From Shinella curvata (GTDB lineage: Bacteria; Pseudomonadota; Alphaproteobacteria; Rhizobiales; Rhizobiaceae), in NCBI RefSeq assembly GCF_022899935.1, contig NZ_JALJCJ010000007.1, forward strand, positions 186,001 through 250,000: a DNA stretch of 64,000 bases, given 5' to 3'. Made by a program: the position numbers and the translations under genes. Each line of letters opens with the position of its first letter. Positions within the stretch are counted from its first letter, which is position 1. Positions 8,783-17,802 of this stretch are shown here, one piece after another. The notes beneath the pieces are model-generated. The model was not told the origin of the DNA, made no database searches, and was given only the letters and a program-made list of their open reading frames with translations.

Positions 8783-10336
8783 ATGTTTGAAACACTCCAG
8801 GACCGCCTTGGCTCCATTCTGAATGGACTGACAGGCCGTGGCGCGCTTTCCGAGGCGGATGTCGCCGCGGCGCTGCGCGAGGTCCGTCGTGCGCTTCTGG
8901 AAGCGGACGTGGCGCTGGAAGTGGTGCGCTCCTTCACCGATGCGGTGCGCGAAAAGGCCGTCGGCGCGGAAATCCTGAAGTCGATCAAGCCCGGCCAGAT
9001 GGTCGTCAAGCTCGTGCATGACGAGCTGGTCTCGATGCTCGGCTCCGAGGGCGTTTCGGTCGATTTGAATGCCGCCGCCCCCGTCGTCATCATGATGGTC
9101 GGTCTGCAGGGCTCGGGTAAGACCACGACGGCGGGCAAGATCGCCAACCGGCTGAAGACGCGCGAGAAGAAGAAGGTCCTGATGGCCTCGCTCGACACGC
9201 GCCGTCCGGCCGCACAAGAGCAGCTGCGCCAGCTCGGCGTTCAGACCGGCATCGACACGCTGCCGATCATTGCCGGCCAGTCGCCGACCGATATCGCCGC
9301 GCGCGCCGTGCAGGCCGCAAAGCTGGGCGGCCATGACGTCGTCATCCTAGATACCGCCGGCCGTACCCATATCGACGAACCGCTGATGATCGAGATGGCG
9401 GAAATCAAGCGGAAGTCCAATCCGCATGAAATCCTGCTCGTCGCCGATGCGCTGACCGGTCAGGACGCCGTCAACCTCGCCCGCAATTTCGACGACCGCG
9501 TCGGCATTACCGGCCTCGTGCTGACCCGCATGGACGGCGATGGCCGCGGCGGTGCCGCGCTTTCGATGCGCGCCGTCACCGGCAAGCCGATCAAGCTGAT
9601 CGGCGTCGGCGAAAAGATGGGCGAACTCGAAGAGTTCCACCCCCGCCGCGTCGCGGACCGCATCCTCGGCATGGGCGACATCGTCTCGCTCGTCGAGAAG
9701 GCGGCGGAGAATATCGACGCCGAGAAGGCGGCTGCCATGGCCGCCAAGATGGCCAAGGGCAAGTTCGACCTGAATGACCTCGCCGACCAGCTGCGCCAGA
9801 TGCAGAAGATGGGCGGCATGGGCGGCATCATGGGCCTGATGCCCGGCATGGCCGGCATGAAGGACAAGATGTCGGCCGCCGGTCTCGACGACAAGCTGTT
9901 CGGCCGCCAGATCGCCATCATCAATTCGATGACCAAGGCCGAACGCGCCAATCCCGACCTGCTGAAGCATTCCCGCAAGAAGCGCATCGCTGCCGGCTCC
10001 GGCACCGATGCGGCCGACATCAACAAGCTTCTCAAGATGCACCGCCAGATGGCGGACATGATGAAGATGATGGGCGGCAAGAAGGGCGGCATGATGAAGC
10101 AGATGATGGGCGGTCTTGCCAGCAAGATGGGCCTCGGCGGCGGCATGGGCGGCATGCCGGATCTGTCCAGCATGGACCCCAAGCAGCTCGAAGCGCTTGC
10201 CAAGCAGGCGGAAGCCGCCGGTATCAAGCCGGGCAGCCTTCCGGGGCTCGGTAGCGGCGGTCTTCCGGGTCTTGGCGGACGCCTGCCGGGTCTCGGCGGC
10301 CTTCCTGGCCTGCCCGGCCTGCCGAAGAAGAAGTGA
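8783..10336 (+). CDS. ffh: signal recognition particle protein Ffh
   Basis: SRP54-type GTPase that binds signal sequences through its methionine-rich M domain and hands ribosomes to FtsY. I chose the ATG at 8783, which opens with the family-typical MFETLQDRLGSILNGL; an upstream in-frame ATG would add 25 residues unlike the family and would overlap the terminator. The protein has 517 residues: N domain 1-100, P-loop GLQGSGKTT at 107-115, DTAGRTH, TRMDGDGRGG, and the M domain from about 297. The C-terminus ends in a Gly/Leu/Pro repeat tail closing with KKK, common in rhizobial Ffh. The chorismate mutase gene follows after 11 bases. Confidence 0.97.
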   Translation: MFETLQDRLGSILNGLTGRGALSEADVAAALREVRRALLEADVALEVVRSFTDAVREKAVGAEILKSIKPGQMVVKLVHDELVSMLGSEGVSVDLNAAAPVVIMMVGLQGSGKTTTAGKIANRLKTREKKKVLMASLDTRRPAAQEQLRQLGVQTGIDTLPIIAGQSPTDIAARAVQAAKLGGHDVVILDTAGRTHIDEPLMIEMAEIKRKSNPHEILLVADALTGQDAVNLARNFDDRVGITGLVLTRMDGDGRGGAALSMRAVTGKPIKLIGVGEKMGELEEFHPRRVADRILGMGDIVSLVEKAAENIDAEKAAAMAAKMAKGKFDLNDLADQLRQMQKMGGMGGIMGLMPGMAGMKDKMSAAGLDDKLFGRQIAIINSMTKAERANPDLLKHSRKKRIAAGSGTDAADINKLLKMHRQMADMMKMMGGKKGGMMKQMMGGLASKMGLGGGMGGMPDLSSMDPKQLEALAKQAEAAGIKPGSLPGLGSGGLPGLGGRLPGLGGLPGLPGLPKKK

Positions 10337-10347
10337 GGGATTGAACC

Positions 10348-10671
10348 ATGACGATCGATCCGAAGATTAGGGAACAACTGGGCCAGTACCGGCAGTCGAT
10401 CGACAATATCGACGCCGCCCTTGTGCATATGCTCGCCGAACGCTTCCGCTGCACCCAGGCGGTGGGCGTGCTGAAGGCGACGCATGAACTGCCGCCGGCC
10501 GATCCGGCGCGCGAGGAATACCAGATCGAGCGCCTTCGCCGCCTGGCGAAGGATGCCAATCTGGATCCGGATTTCGCGGAGAAGTTCCTGAACTTCATCA
10601 TCCGCGAGGTGATCCGGCATCATGAAGCCATTGCCGCTGAACACAGCGGCGCAAACCAGACCACCGCTTGA
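10348..10671 (+). CDS. chorismate mutase, AroQ type
   Basis: Monofunctional AroQ-class chorismate mutase of 107 residues, converting chorismate to prephenate at the entry to Phe/Tyr synthesis. The all-helical family pattern is visible: the N-terminal helix with RQSIDNIDAALVHMLAERF, the central KATHELPPADPAREEYQIERL carrying the conserved basic and acidic ligands, and the C-terminal FLNFIIREVIRHHE. It follows ffh by 11 bases and is probably co-transcribed with it. Stand-alone mutases of this type beside ffh and rpsP are common in Rhizobiales. Confidence 0.9.
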   Translation: MTIDPKIREQLGQYRQSIDNIDAALVHMLAERFRCTQAVGVLKATHELPPADPAREEYQIERLRRLAKDANLDPDFAEKFLNFIIREVIRHHEAIAAEHSGANQTTA

Positions 10672-10707
10672 AAAAAGCGGCTTACGTCACACCCAAGGAG
10701 TAATGAC

Positions 10708-11073
10708 ATGTCCCTGAAAATTCGTCTCGCCCGCGGTGGCTCCAAGAAGCGTCCGTACTACCAGATCGTCGTTGCCGACGCCCGCTCGCCGCGTGACGGC
10801 CGCTTCCTCGAGAAGGTTGGTTCGTGGAACCCGATGCTCGGCAAGGAAGACGCAAACCGCGTCCAGATCGACGCCGACCGCATCAAGGAATGGCTCGCCA
10901 AGGGCGCCCAGCCGACCGACCGCGTTGCCCGCTTCCTCGACGAAGCCGGTGTTGCAAAGCGCGACGCCCGCACCAACCCGGAAAAGGCAAAGCCGGGCAA
11001 GAAGGCGCTCGAGCGCGCCGCCGAGAAGAAGCAGAAGGAAGAAGACGCCGCTGCTGCTGCCGCTGGCGAATAA
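10708..11073 (+). CDS. rpsP: 30S ribosomal protein S16
   Basis: Small-subunit protein S16. The conserved start [24 protein letters not shown] is intact, and the usual core of about 85 residues is followed by a Lys/Ala/Glu-rich tail to 121 residues, as in other Rhizobiales. A strong AAGGAG precedes the ATG. It heads the classic rpsP-rimM-trmD-rplS order, but a hairpin terminator and a repeat separate it from rimM here. Confidence 0.98.
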   Translation: MSLKIRLARGGSKKRPYYQIVVADARSPRDGRFLEKVGSWNPMLGKEDANRVQIDADRIKEWLAKGAQPTDRVARFLDEAGVAKRDARTNPEKAKPGKKALERAAEKKQKEEDAAAAAAGE

Positions 11074-11090
11074 TTCTTCGCGACGAACCT

Positions 11091-11180
11091 CTCCTCCGTC
11101 ATGCTCGGGCTTGACCCGAGCATCCACCCGTTGCGGATGAGGCGTGGATCCTCGGCTCAAGGCCGAGGATGACACCGGTG
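11091..11180. repeat. dispersed palindromic repeat, copy 1
   Basis: Two inverted repeats lie side by side: TGCTCGGG-CTTGA-CCCGAGCA (11102-11122) and ATCCTCGGC-TCAAG-GCCGAGGAT (11148-11170). The same composite element recurs at 45090-45180, and a half copy lies at 34660-34695. Short palindromes of this kind are scattered through many alphaproteobacterial genomes in intergenic space. Confidence 0.85.
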
Positions 11181-11207
11181 GACAGGCGAGGTTCTTCACC
11201 AAGCTAG

Positions 11208-11234
11208 CGGGCGGCACCTTATGCCGCCCGTTTT
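11208..11234 (+). terminator. terminator after rpsP
   Basis: CGGGCGGCA (11208-11216) pairs with TGCCGCCCG (11222-11230) around a five-base loop and is followed by TTTTC. It would end rpsP messages and make rimM-trmD depend on read-through or their own promoter. Confidence 0.75.
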
Positions 11235-11294
11235 CATTTGGAGCCTCGGCTGAGACGTCGTATGAGGCTTCACACGAACGCTCGGAACAAAACC

Positions 11295-11870
11295 ATGGCG
11301 AAACTGGAAAATCCCGTCCTCATGGGCACGGTCGGCGCGGCCCAGGGCCTGCGCGGCGAAGTCCGTGTGAAATCCTTCACGATCGACCCGACGGCGATCG
11401 GCGATTACGGCCACCTGCACACGGCCGACGGCCGGTCCTTCGAGGTGCTGGAAGTGCGCGAGGCGAAGAACGTCGTCGTGGTGCGCTTCCGCGGCGTCAA
11501 CGACCGTAATGCCGCCGAGGCGCTGAACGGCACCGATCTCTATATCGAACGCGACAACCTGCCGGACGACGAGCTGGACGAGGACGAGTTCTTCTATGCC
11601 GATCTCGAGGGGCTTGAGGCCGTCGACACGCAGGGCCGCAGCCATGGCACGGTGACCGGCATCTTCGATTTCGGCGCCGGCGATCTTCTCGAGCTCAAAG
11701 GCCCCGGCAAGCGGCCGGTGCTCATTCCCTTCTCCGAAGCCGCCGTGCTGGAAATCGACGTCGAGGGCGGACGCCTGGTGATCGACGCGATCGCTGCCGG
11801 CCTCGAGGAAGAAGAACAGAATGGCCCCGGCAGCCGGCGTCGCCGCCCGCCGGAAGACGACGGGGATTGA
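11295..11870 (+). CDS. rimM: 16S rRNA processing protein RimM
   Basis: 30S assembly factor that binds S19 and the 16S head. I chose the ATG at 11295 ([25 protein letters not shown]), which fits the family start; the frame is open further upstream but gives an unlike extension. Length is 191 residues: an N-terminal RimM barrel (1-85) and a C-terminal PRC barrel (about 95-175, with [20 protein letters not shown]), then an Arg-rich tail. The 3' end abuts or overlaps trmD, depending on the trmD start. Confidence 0.95.
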   Translation: MAKLENPVLMGTVGAAQGLRGEVRVKSFTIDPTAIGDYGHLHTADGRSFEVLEVREAKNVVVVRFRGVNDRNAAEALNGTDLYIERDNLPDDELDEDEFFYADLEGLEAVDTQGRSHGTVTGIFDFGAGDLLELKGPGKRPVLIPFSEAAVLEIDVEGGRLVIDAIAAGLEEEEQNGPGSRRRRPPEDDGD

Positions 11871-11871
11871 T

Positions 11872-12564
11872 TTGGCTTTCCGTGCCACCATCCTGACGCT
11901 CTATCCGGAGATGTTTCCCGGCCTGCTCAGTCAGTCGCTCTCGGGAAAAGCCCTTTCGCGTGGCGACTGGGCGCTCGATTGCGTGCAGATCCGTGATTTC
12001 ACCACGGACCGCCACCGCACTGTCGACGACACGCCGGCCGGTGGCGGTGCGGGCATGGTGCTGAAGCCGGATGTGCTGGCCAAGGCGATCGATCATGCAT
12101 CCGAAGGCGACAACCGCCCGCGCCTGCTGATGAGCCCGCGCGGAAAACCGCTGACGCAGCAACGCGTGCGCGAACTGGCGGCCGGCGAGGGCGTCATCGT
12201 GGTCTGCGGCCGTTTCGAGGGTGTCGACCAGCGTGTCATCGACGGACGCCAGCTCGAAGAGGTGTCGATCGGCGACTATATTCTCTCCGGCGGTGAGCCG
12301 GCAGCGATGATCCTCCTCGATGCCATCGTGCGCATCCTGCCCGGCGTGATGGGCAATGCGCTCTCCGGCGAGCACGAGAGTTTCGAGGGTGGGCTGCTGG
12401 AGCACCCGCACTATACGCGCCCGCAAGTCTGGGAAGGTCTGGAAATTCCGGGCGTTCTCACCTCGGGTAACCACGCGGCCATCGACCGGTGGCGGCGCGA
12501 GGAGGCGCAAAAGCTGACGCGCGAACGTCGGCCGGACCTGCTGTCTCAGCCCGTCACGAAATAA
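11872..12564 (+). CDS. trmD: tRNA (guanine37-N1)-methyltransferase TrmD
   Basis: SPOUT-class, trefoil-knotted enzyme that makes m1G37 and so prevents +1 frameshifting. Family motifs are all visible: [15 protein letters not shown] at the start, [39 protein letters not shown], and [22 protein letters not shown] prefer the TTG at 11872, directly after the rimM stop, giving 230 residues. An in-frame ATG at 11821 would add 17 unlike residues and overlap rimM by 50 bases. The 3' end overlaps the convergent transporter gene by 19 bases. Confidence 0.95.
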   Translation: MAFRATILTLYPEMFPGLLSQSLSGKALSRGDWALDCVQIRDFTTDRHRTVDDTPAGGGAGMVLKPDVLAKAIDHASEGDNRPRLLMSPRGKPLTQQRVRELAAGEGVIVVCGRFEGVDQRVIDGRQLEEVSIGDYILSGGEPAAMILLDAIVRILPGVMGNALSGEHESFEGGLLEHPHYTRPQVWEGLEIPGVLTSGNHAAIDRWRREEAQKLTRERRPDLLSQPVTK

Positions 12565-13292
12565 TAGACCGTCAGCGCGATGCCGACCGCGACCACCAGG
12601 CCGCGGATGACCGGTTGCGGCACGCGCCGCGCCGCCCAGACGCCGGACCAGCCGCCAAGCGCGCCGGCCGGCACCATGACGGCAGCCTGCGGCCAGCCGA
12701 CGACCTTGCCGCTGGCGAAGACGATGATGGCGACGCCCGCGATGACCACGGCCAGGAAATTCTTCAGCGCGTTCAGCCGGTGATAATCGCCGCCCTTGGT
12801 GAGGCCGAGAACGGCGAGCATCATGATGCCCATGCCGGCGCCGAAGAAGCCGCCATAGATCGAGGTGACGAACTGGCCGGCAAGGCCGAGCGGCGAGACC
12901 GGCGTTTCTGCATGCAGCGTCTTCGGCTTGAGATAGGGGCCGGCGGCGAAGATGATGGTCGCGGCCAGCAGCAGCCAGGGCACGAGCGCGCGGAAGGAGG
13001 GATTGTCGAGCGACAGCAGCAGAAGCGCGCCGGCAAGGCCGCCGACGAGCGACAGTACGCCGAGCAGCGCGGCTTCCTTCCAGTCGGCCTTGATCTCCCT
13101 GGCATAGGCGAGCGAGGAGGTGACGTAGCCCGGGAACTGGGTGATGGACGAGGTGGCATTGGCGACGATCGGCGGCAGGCCGGTCAACGTCATGGCGCCG
13201 AAGGTGAGGAAGGTGCCGCCGCCGGCAATGGCGTTGACCACGCCGGAGAGATAGCCGGCGGTAAACAGCAATAGGGCATCGGCAAAGGTCAT
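12546..13292 (-). CDS. TauE/SafE (TSUP) family transporter
   Basis: Sulfite exporter TauE/SafE family membrane protein of 248 residues with seven to eight hydrophobic helices. The two family half-repeats are recognisable: [17 protein letters not shown] near residue 16 and [18 protein letters not shown] near 147. Members move sulfite, sulfonates or other organic anions across the inner membrane; the substrate here is unknown. The start is supported by GAGGAG upstream. The placement is odd: it lies antisense between trmD and rplS and overlaps the end of trmD by 19 bases, splitting a block that is contiguous in most bacteria. Confidence 0.88.
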   Translation of the reverse strand: MTFADALLLFTAGYLSGVVNAIAGGGTFLTFGAMTLTGLPPIVANATSSITQFPGYVTSSLAYAREIKADWKEAALLGVLSLVGGLAGALLLLSLDNPSFRALVPWLLLAATIIFAAGPYLKPKTLHAETPVSPLGLAGQFVTSIYGGFFGAGMGIMMLAVLGLTKGGDYHRLNALKNFLAVVIAGVAIIVFASGKVVGWPQAAVMVPAGALGGWSGVWAARRVPQPVIRGLVVAVGIALTVYYFVTG

Positions 13293-13596
13293 GGCACTCC
13301 TCGCGGACAGCGGCCATCGGCCGCTGCGTCCTGCTCAAAAGCGTGATATCGTGGTGCCGCAAGGCCTGCAAGGCCGGAAAAACCGCCATTCCCAAGCCGA
13401 TTCTTTTGGGCTTGGGGGATGACAAACGGCTTTACCTGGTGTATTGGCCCGCACGGATTTGGGATTACCCAGCCGACCTGCAAGCAAAGAATGGCGAACC
13501 CGCTCCGTCCGGCAACGGACTACCCTCACGAGGCATGACCTCCAAGGTGACCGTCGAGCGCTCTGGCTGTTTCAGAAAAACCGAAGGTTTGACACG
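13293..13596 (+). other. intergenic leader region of rplS
   Basis: This 304-base gap separates the divergent transporter gene and rplS. It contains one clear hairpin, CCCAAGCC 13391-13398 with GGCTTGGG 13409-13416, without a T-run, so it is not an evident terminator. No reading frame in it looks coding. It probably carries promoters for both genes and an rplS leader; I could not identify convincing promoter boxes. Confidence 0.4.
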
Positions 13597-14133
13597 ATGA
13601 ACATCATCCAGCAGCTCGAAGCCGAACAGGCCGCGAAGATCGAAGCCAAGCGCCAGCTCCCGGAATTCTCCCCGGGCGATACCGTCCGCGTCAACGTGCG
13701 CGTCACGGAAGGCTCGCGTACCCGCGTACAGGCCTATGAAGGCGTCTGCATCGCCCGTTCCGGCGGCGGCATCAACGAAAGCTTCACCGTTCGCAAGATC
13801 TCCTACGGCGAAGGCGTCGAGCGCGTATTCCCGGTTTACTCGCCGCTCGTCGAAGGCGTCGAAGTCGTCCGCCGCGGCAAGGTCCGCCGCGCCAAGCTCT
13901 ACTACCTGCGCGATCGCCGCGGCAAGTCGGCTCGTATCATCGAGAACACCGGCACGCGCGCCCGCAAGCTGAACGACGCCGAGCGCGCCGCCATTGCCGA
14001 GGAAAAGGCACGTCTGGAGGCCGAGAAGGTCGCAGCCGCACAGGCTCTCGCCGCTGAAAAGGCCGCGGCCGAAGCCGCCGAAAAGGCCGCTGCCGCTGAA
14101 GCCGCAAAGGCTGCTGAAGCCGCCGCCGAATAA
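13597..14133 (+). CDS. rplS: 50S ribosomal protein L19
   Basis: Large-subunit protein at the 30S-50S interface. The ATG at 13597 ([24 protein letters not shown]) is the family start. The L19 core runs to about residue 120 ([44 protein letters not shown]). A 50-residue Ala/Glu/Lys coiled-coil-like tail follows, giving 178 residues against about 115 in E. coli; long tails are usual in Rhizobiales. A strong terminator lies just downstream. Confidence 0.97.
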   Translation: MNIIQQLEAEQAAKIEAKRQLPEFSPGDTVRVNVRVTEGSRTRVQAYEGVCIARSGGGINESFTVRKISYGEGVERVFPVYSPLVEGVEVVRRGKVRRAKLYYLRDRRGKSARIIENTGTRARKLNDAERAAIAEEKARLEAEKVAAAQALAAEKAAAEAAEKAAAAEAAKAAEAAAE

Positions 14134-14160
14134 TCCGGCCGCTGCATTCAGAGATTTCGA

Positions 14161-14191
14161 AGCCGTCGGCCCTGGCCGGCGGCTTTTTGTT
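14161..14191 (+). terminator. terminator after rplS
   Basis: AGCCGTCGGCC pairs with GGCCGGCGGCT (one G.T pair) around a three-base loop and is followed by TTTTGTTTT. Confidence 0.9.
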
Positions 14192-14283
14192 TTACGGAAA
14201 AGCCTTTGCGCGCAAGCGCCGTGCTTGCTTCGCCGCCTGAACCTGTGACAGTGTTCCGCCGCCACAATCAGGAGCATATTTTG

Positions 14284-15081
14284 ATGTTTTCCCGCCGCAC
14301 CGTCCTTGCAGGCCTCGTCGCCGCTGCCCTCATGCCCGCTGTAACGCTTGCCTCGGACTTGCCCGACCTCGGTGGCAAGGCCGTCGTCGTCGTCACGGAA
14401 AACGCCTATCCGCCTTTGCAGTTCGTCGATCCCAAGACCGGCGAGCAGATCGGCTGGGAATATGACGCGATGAACGAGATCGCCAAGCGGCTGAATTTCA
14501 AGGTCGAGTACCAGAACACCTCCTGGGACGCGATGATCCAGGCCGTCTCCGACAACCAGTACAATATCGGCATGACCGGCATCACCATCAAGGACGATCG
14601 CAAGGAGAAGGTCGACTTCTCCGATCCCTATATGCGCTCGCAGCAGTTCATGCTGGTGCGCGCCGATGAAAGCCGCTTCACGGATGCCAAGACCTTCGGC
14701 GCCTTCAAGGACGGCCTGATCGCCGCCCAGCCGGGCACCTCGCCCTTCTACACCGCCGTCTATGAAATCCTCGACGGCAACGAGCAGAACCCGCGCATCA
14801 AGCTGTTCGAGACTTTTGGCGCGACTGTGCAGGCTCTCCAGGCCGGCGACGTCGATCTCGTCCTGACCGACAGTGTCGCGGCCAAAGGCTATGTCGATGC
14901 CTCCGGCGGCAAGCTGAAGGTTGTCGGCGGCCCGCTCGGCACGGAAGATTTCGGCTTCATCTTCCCGAAGGGTTCCGACCTCGTCGCACCCATCAATGCG
15001 GCGATCGCAGCCCTCAAGGCGGATGGTACGCTCGATGCGCTGAACAAGAAGTGGTTCCTCGATTACAAGATGGGTCAGTGA
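14284..15081 (+). CDS. amino-acid ABC transporter substrate-binding protein
   Basis: Periplasmic solute-binding protein of family 3 (polar amino acids), 265 residues. The ATG at 14284 has GGAG nine bases upstream and opens a clear signal peptide ([20 protein letters not shown], with cleavage likely after TLAS). The family stretches [39 protein letters not shown] and [14 protein letters not shown] are present. The ligand is probably a polar or basic amino acid, inferred from family only. It is followed after nine bases by its permease; no ATPase gene is adjacent. Confidence 0.92.
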   Translation: MFSRRTVLAGLVAAALMPAVTLASDLPDLGGKAVVVVTENAYPPLQFVDPKTGEQIGWEYDAMNEIAKRLNFKVEYQNTSWDAMIQAVSDNQYNIGMTGITIKDDRKEKVDFSDPYMRSQQFMLVRADESRFTDAKTFGAFKDGLIAAQPGTSPFYTAVYEILDGNEQNPRIKLFETFGATVQALQAGDVDLVLTDSVAAKGYVDASGGKLKVVGGPLGTEDFGFIFPKGSDLVAPINAAIAALKADGTLDALNKKWFLDYKMGQ

Positions 15082-15090
15082 CGGGCGGTC

Positions 15091-15897
15091 ATGGCTCCCG
15101 TTTCGTCTGACGCCGGCAAGGGCGACTATCCCTGGTGGCTGGTCGCGCTTGCTGCAATCGCGCTGGCTTTGGCCGGCGTCATCATCGCCAATGATCTCTA
15201 CGCACAGGTTTTCGGCGTCGTGCTGAAGGGGCTGTGGGTCACCATCTTCGTGACCCTCGTCGCCTTTGTGCTCGCCACGCTGCTCGGCCTCGGCGTCGCC
15301 CTGATGGCGCTTTCGGAGCACAAGGCGCTGCGCCAGATCGCGCGCTTCTACACGGAGGTTATCCGTGGCGTGCCGATCCTGGTGCTCCTGTTCTATATCG
15401 CCTTCGTCGGCGCGCCGGCGCTGGTCGTGGTGATCAATGTCGTGATCAGCCCGCTGGTTGCGGCGGGTTATGCCGAACCGATGCTGGTGCGCGACCTCTC
15501 GCTGATGTGGCGGGCGATCATCGCGCTGATGATCGGCTATTCCGCCTTCATCGCCGAGGTGTTTCGCGCAGGCATCCAGTCGGTCGACAAAGGGCAGGTG
15601 GAGGCGGCCAAGGCGCTGGGGCTCTCGCGCTTCCAGCGCTTCCGGCTGGTCGTCTTCCCGCAGGCGGTGCGCGTCATCCTGCCGCCGCTCGGCAACGATT
15701 TCGTCGCGATGGTGAAGGATTCATCCCTCGTTTCCGTTCTGGGGGTCGCCGACATCACGCAGATGGGCAAGGTCTACGCATCCGGATCCTTCCGGTTCTT
15801 CGAGACCTATTCCATCGTCGCCTATGTCTATCTGATCCTCACCATCGGTCTGTCGCTGGGCCTGCGGGGCCTTGAGCGGCGTTTGCGGCGAACCTGA
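15091..15897 (+). CDS. amino-acid ABC transporter permease (HisM/GlnP family)
   Basis: Inner-membrane permease, 268 residues. It has an N-terminal helix near 15-35, then the BPD_transp_1 core with the HEAAxxxG-type coupling loop visible as VEAAKALGLSRFQRFRLVVFPQAVRVILPPLGND (about 170-205). It pairs with the upstream binding protein. The next gene is convergent and only six bases away, so the ATPase subunit must be supplied from elsewhere. A fusion is excluded because no Walker motifs are present. Confidence 0.93.
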   Translation: MAPVSSDAGKGDYPWWLVALAAIALALAGVIIANDLYAQVFGVVLKGLWVTIFVTLVAFVLATLLGLGVALMALSEHKALRQIARFYTEVIRGVPILVLLFYIAFVGAPALVVVINVVISPLVAAGYAEPMLVRDLSLMWRAIIALMIGYSAFIAEVFRAGIQSVDKGQVEAAKALGLSRFQRFRLVVFPQAVRVILPPLGNDFVAMVKDSSLVSVLGVADITQMGKVYASGSFRFFETYSIVAYVYLILTIGLSLGLRGLERRLRRT

Positions 15898-15903
15898 CCC
15901 GCC

Positions 15904-17802
15904 TTACTGGCGCGCGAGGATGATCAGGCGGTCCGCAGCATCGAAGGACAGTTTCTCCGACTTCACCGGATTGACCACGACTCCACCCATATTGCGCGGG
16001 TCGTGCCCCGCCGTGGTCGCGCGGCTGTAGCCGAGGGCCACTTCGCCGCGGATGAGGGCGGCGAGCGTGACGGTGTAGAAATTCACCGGCCGGTCGATGG
16101 CGATGTAGTCGGTGACCGGGCGCATGTAGATTTCCGAGCCGTCCTCGTCGAGCAGCTCGTCGAAAATATCGGCCATCAGCTCGTTTTCCGAGGCCTGTGC
16201 CAGCATGAGGCTGACCAGCTTGTTGCTGACGACGAAATCGTCGGCGCGGGTGACGGCGGCGAGGTTGCGGTTGCGCACGTCGATCATCTCGCTGACGATG
16301 CCGATATGCTGGCCCGCCGCATCGGCGATCTTGCGCAGCTGCAAGAGCGTCACCAGCGTCGTGGTGTCGGCCGGCTGCGGCGCCATGTCGTCACTATAGC
16401 CGAGCACCAGCACGTGATCGTAGGACGGCACGTCCAGCGCGTCGAGGGCCGCACGGTTCGTCGTGTCGATGACGGTGCAGCGAACGGCAAGGTTTTCCTT
16501 GAGATAGGACAGCCCGGCGACGATCTTTTCGAGATCCGGCCGGTTGGCGGCGATCAGAAGCTCGGAGCCGGGCGCCACATAGCGTGACAGCTCCTGCGCG
16601 ATGATCGGCCCGCGGCGGTTCCAGCCGAGCAGCAAGGTCCGTTCCGGTCCCTCCGTGTGCTGCACGGGCGGACGCACGATCTCGCGGTCGACGTCGAAAT
16701 CACCGCTACGCAGCTTGATCGCTGCGTCGTCCTCGGCGATCAGGATCGCCCGCTCCCCGGCCGCGATGACGCGGCTGTTCGGCGGGTTGAGATGCACGAC
16801 GCCACCAAGGTCGCAAAGACCGATCAGCGTCGAGGTATCGTAGGCCATCACCGCATGGCCGAAGGACTTTCCGACCAGCGCCGGCTGTTCGAGCGCGTAG
16901 ATTTCCGAACCGTCGAAATCGAGCAGTTCCGTATAGACGGCTGAGAGGCCTGCCTGGCGCGAAGAACTGACGACGATGCGCGAGATCAGCTCGTCCGCCA
17001 GCACCAGCTGGAGCTCCGAACCACCGACGATGCGGGCAACCTCGGCGTTCTTGGCATCGCGAATTTCCGCGGCGATCTGGTAGGGTTCTTTGCGACGCTC
17101 CGGATCGTTGACGAGGGCGAGTACGGTCTTGATGACCTCGGAATCGGCGTAGTCGCTTTCCGGCGACAGCACGACGATCGAGCGGGAAGCCTGCGGATTG
17201 ACGATGTTGACGTCGTAGAGATCGGTCGGATCGCCGCTGCGGCAGATGACGCGGGTGTTCCTGAGATCGGCGATCTTGTCGGCGATCTCGTCCTCCATCT
17301 CCACCTTGTCCTTGTTCGCCATGATGACGATGCGCGGATTGCGCCGGCTCTCGTTGGCAATGACCAGTTCGGAAATCACGTCGAAAATCGAGGGCGACCA
17401 GTTGAAGATGATCGTATGATCCTTCTCCAGCACATGCGAGCGGCCCTTGCGCAGCTCGTCCAGCTTCTCGTCGAGGCCGGAAGAGAGCACGCCGATCAGT
17501 GCGGAGAAGACGAAGATGCCGGCGACGGTGACGACGAGCGAGACGCCGCGGAAGCTCCAGCCGGCATCGCCGCCCATCGTGCCGGCATCCATGGTGCGCA
17601 TCAGCGATTCCCAGGATCCTTCGATGAAGGAAACGGGCGAGCCGCCCTCGGGCGCGATACCGGTCAGCGCCAGGAACAGCCCGGCGAGAATGATGACGAT
17701 CAGCGAGATCACGGCCAGCCAGCCGATCAGGGCGATCGGCCCCGCCGCCATGCTCTTGTCGAACTGGTAGCGCAGGCGGTCCCGCCAGGTAATCGTCTTC
17801 AT
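15904..17802 (-). CDS. CASTOR/POLLUX-related ion channel
   Basis: Predicted cation channel of 632 residues. Two N-terminal hydrophobic helices lie at about 26-50 and 85-110, separated by a pore-like loop (GSPVSFIEGSWESLMRTMDAGTMGG). Two tandem TrkA-N/RCK-like regulatory halves follow, including the CASTOR/POLLUX mid-domain (HTIIFNWSPSIFDVISELVIAN; TLLLGWNRRGPIIAQEL). Plant CASTOR and POLLUX are nuclear-envelope channels needed for symbiosis signalling; bacterial homologues are widespread and little studied. The start is preceded by AGGGGACAAGT. It is monocistronic, divergent from leuC and convergent with the amino-acid permease. Confidence 0.85.
   Translation of the reverse strand: MKTITWRDRLRYQFDKSMAAGPIALIGWLAVISLIVIILAGLFLALTGIAPEGGSPVSFIEGSWESLMRTMDAGTMGGDAGWSFRGVSLVVTVAGIFVFSALIGVLSSGLDEKLDELRKGRSHVLEKDHTIIFNWSPSIFDVISELVIANESRRNPRIVIMANKDKVEMEDEIADKIADLRNTRVICRSGDPTDLYDVNIVNPQASRSIVVLSPESDYADSEVIKTVLALVNDPERRKEPYQIAAEIRDAKNAEVARIVGGSELQLVLADELISRIVVSSSRQAGLSAVYTELLDFDGSEIYALEQPALVGKSFGHAVMAYDTSTLIGLCDLGGVVHLNPPNSRVIAAGERAILIAEDDAAIKLRSGDFDVDREIVRPPVQHTEGPERTLLLGWNRRGPIIAQELSRYVAPGSELLIAANRPDLEKIVAGLSYLKENLAVRCTVIDTTNRAALDALDVPSYDHVLVLGYSDDMAPQPADTTTLVTLLQLRKIADAAGQHIGIVSEMIDVRNRNLAAVTRADDFVVSNKLVSLMLAQASENELMADIFDELLDEDGSEIYMRPVTDYIAIDRPVNFYTVTLAALIRGEVALGYSRATTAGHDPRNMGGVVVNPVKSEKLSFDAADRLIILARQ

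Noticed and set aside
11821-11871. Upstream ATG start for trmD overlapping rimM
   Set aside because: It adds 17 residues not seen in TrmD proteins; the TTG immediately after the rimM stop fits the family start better.
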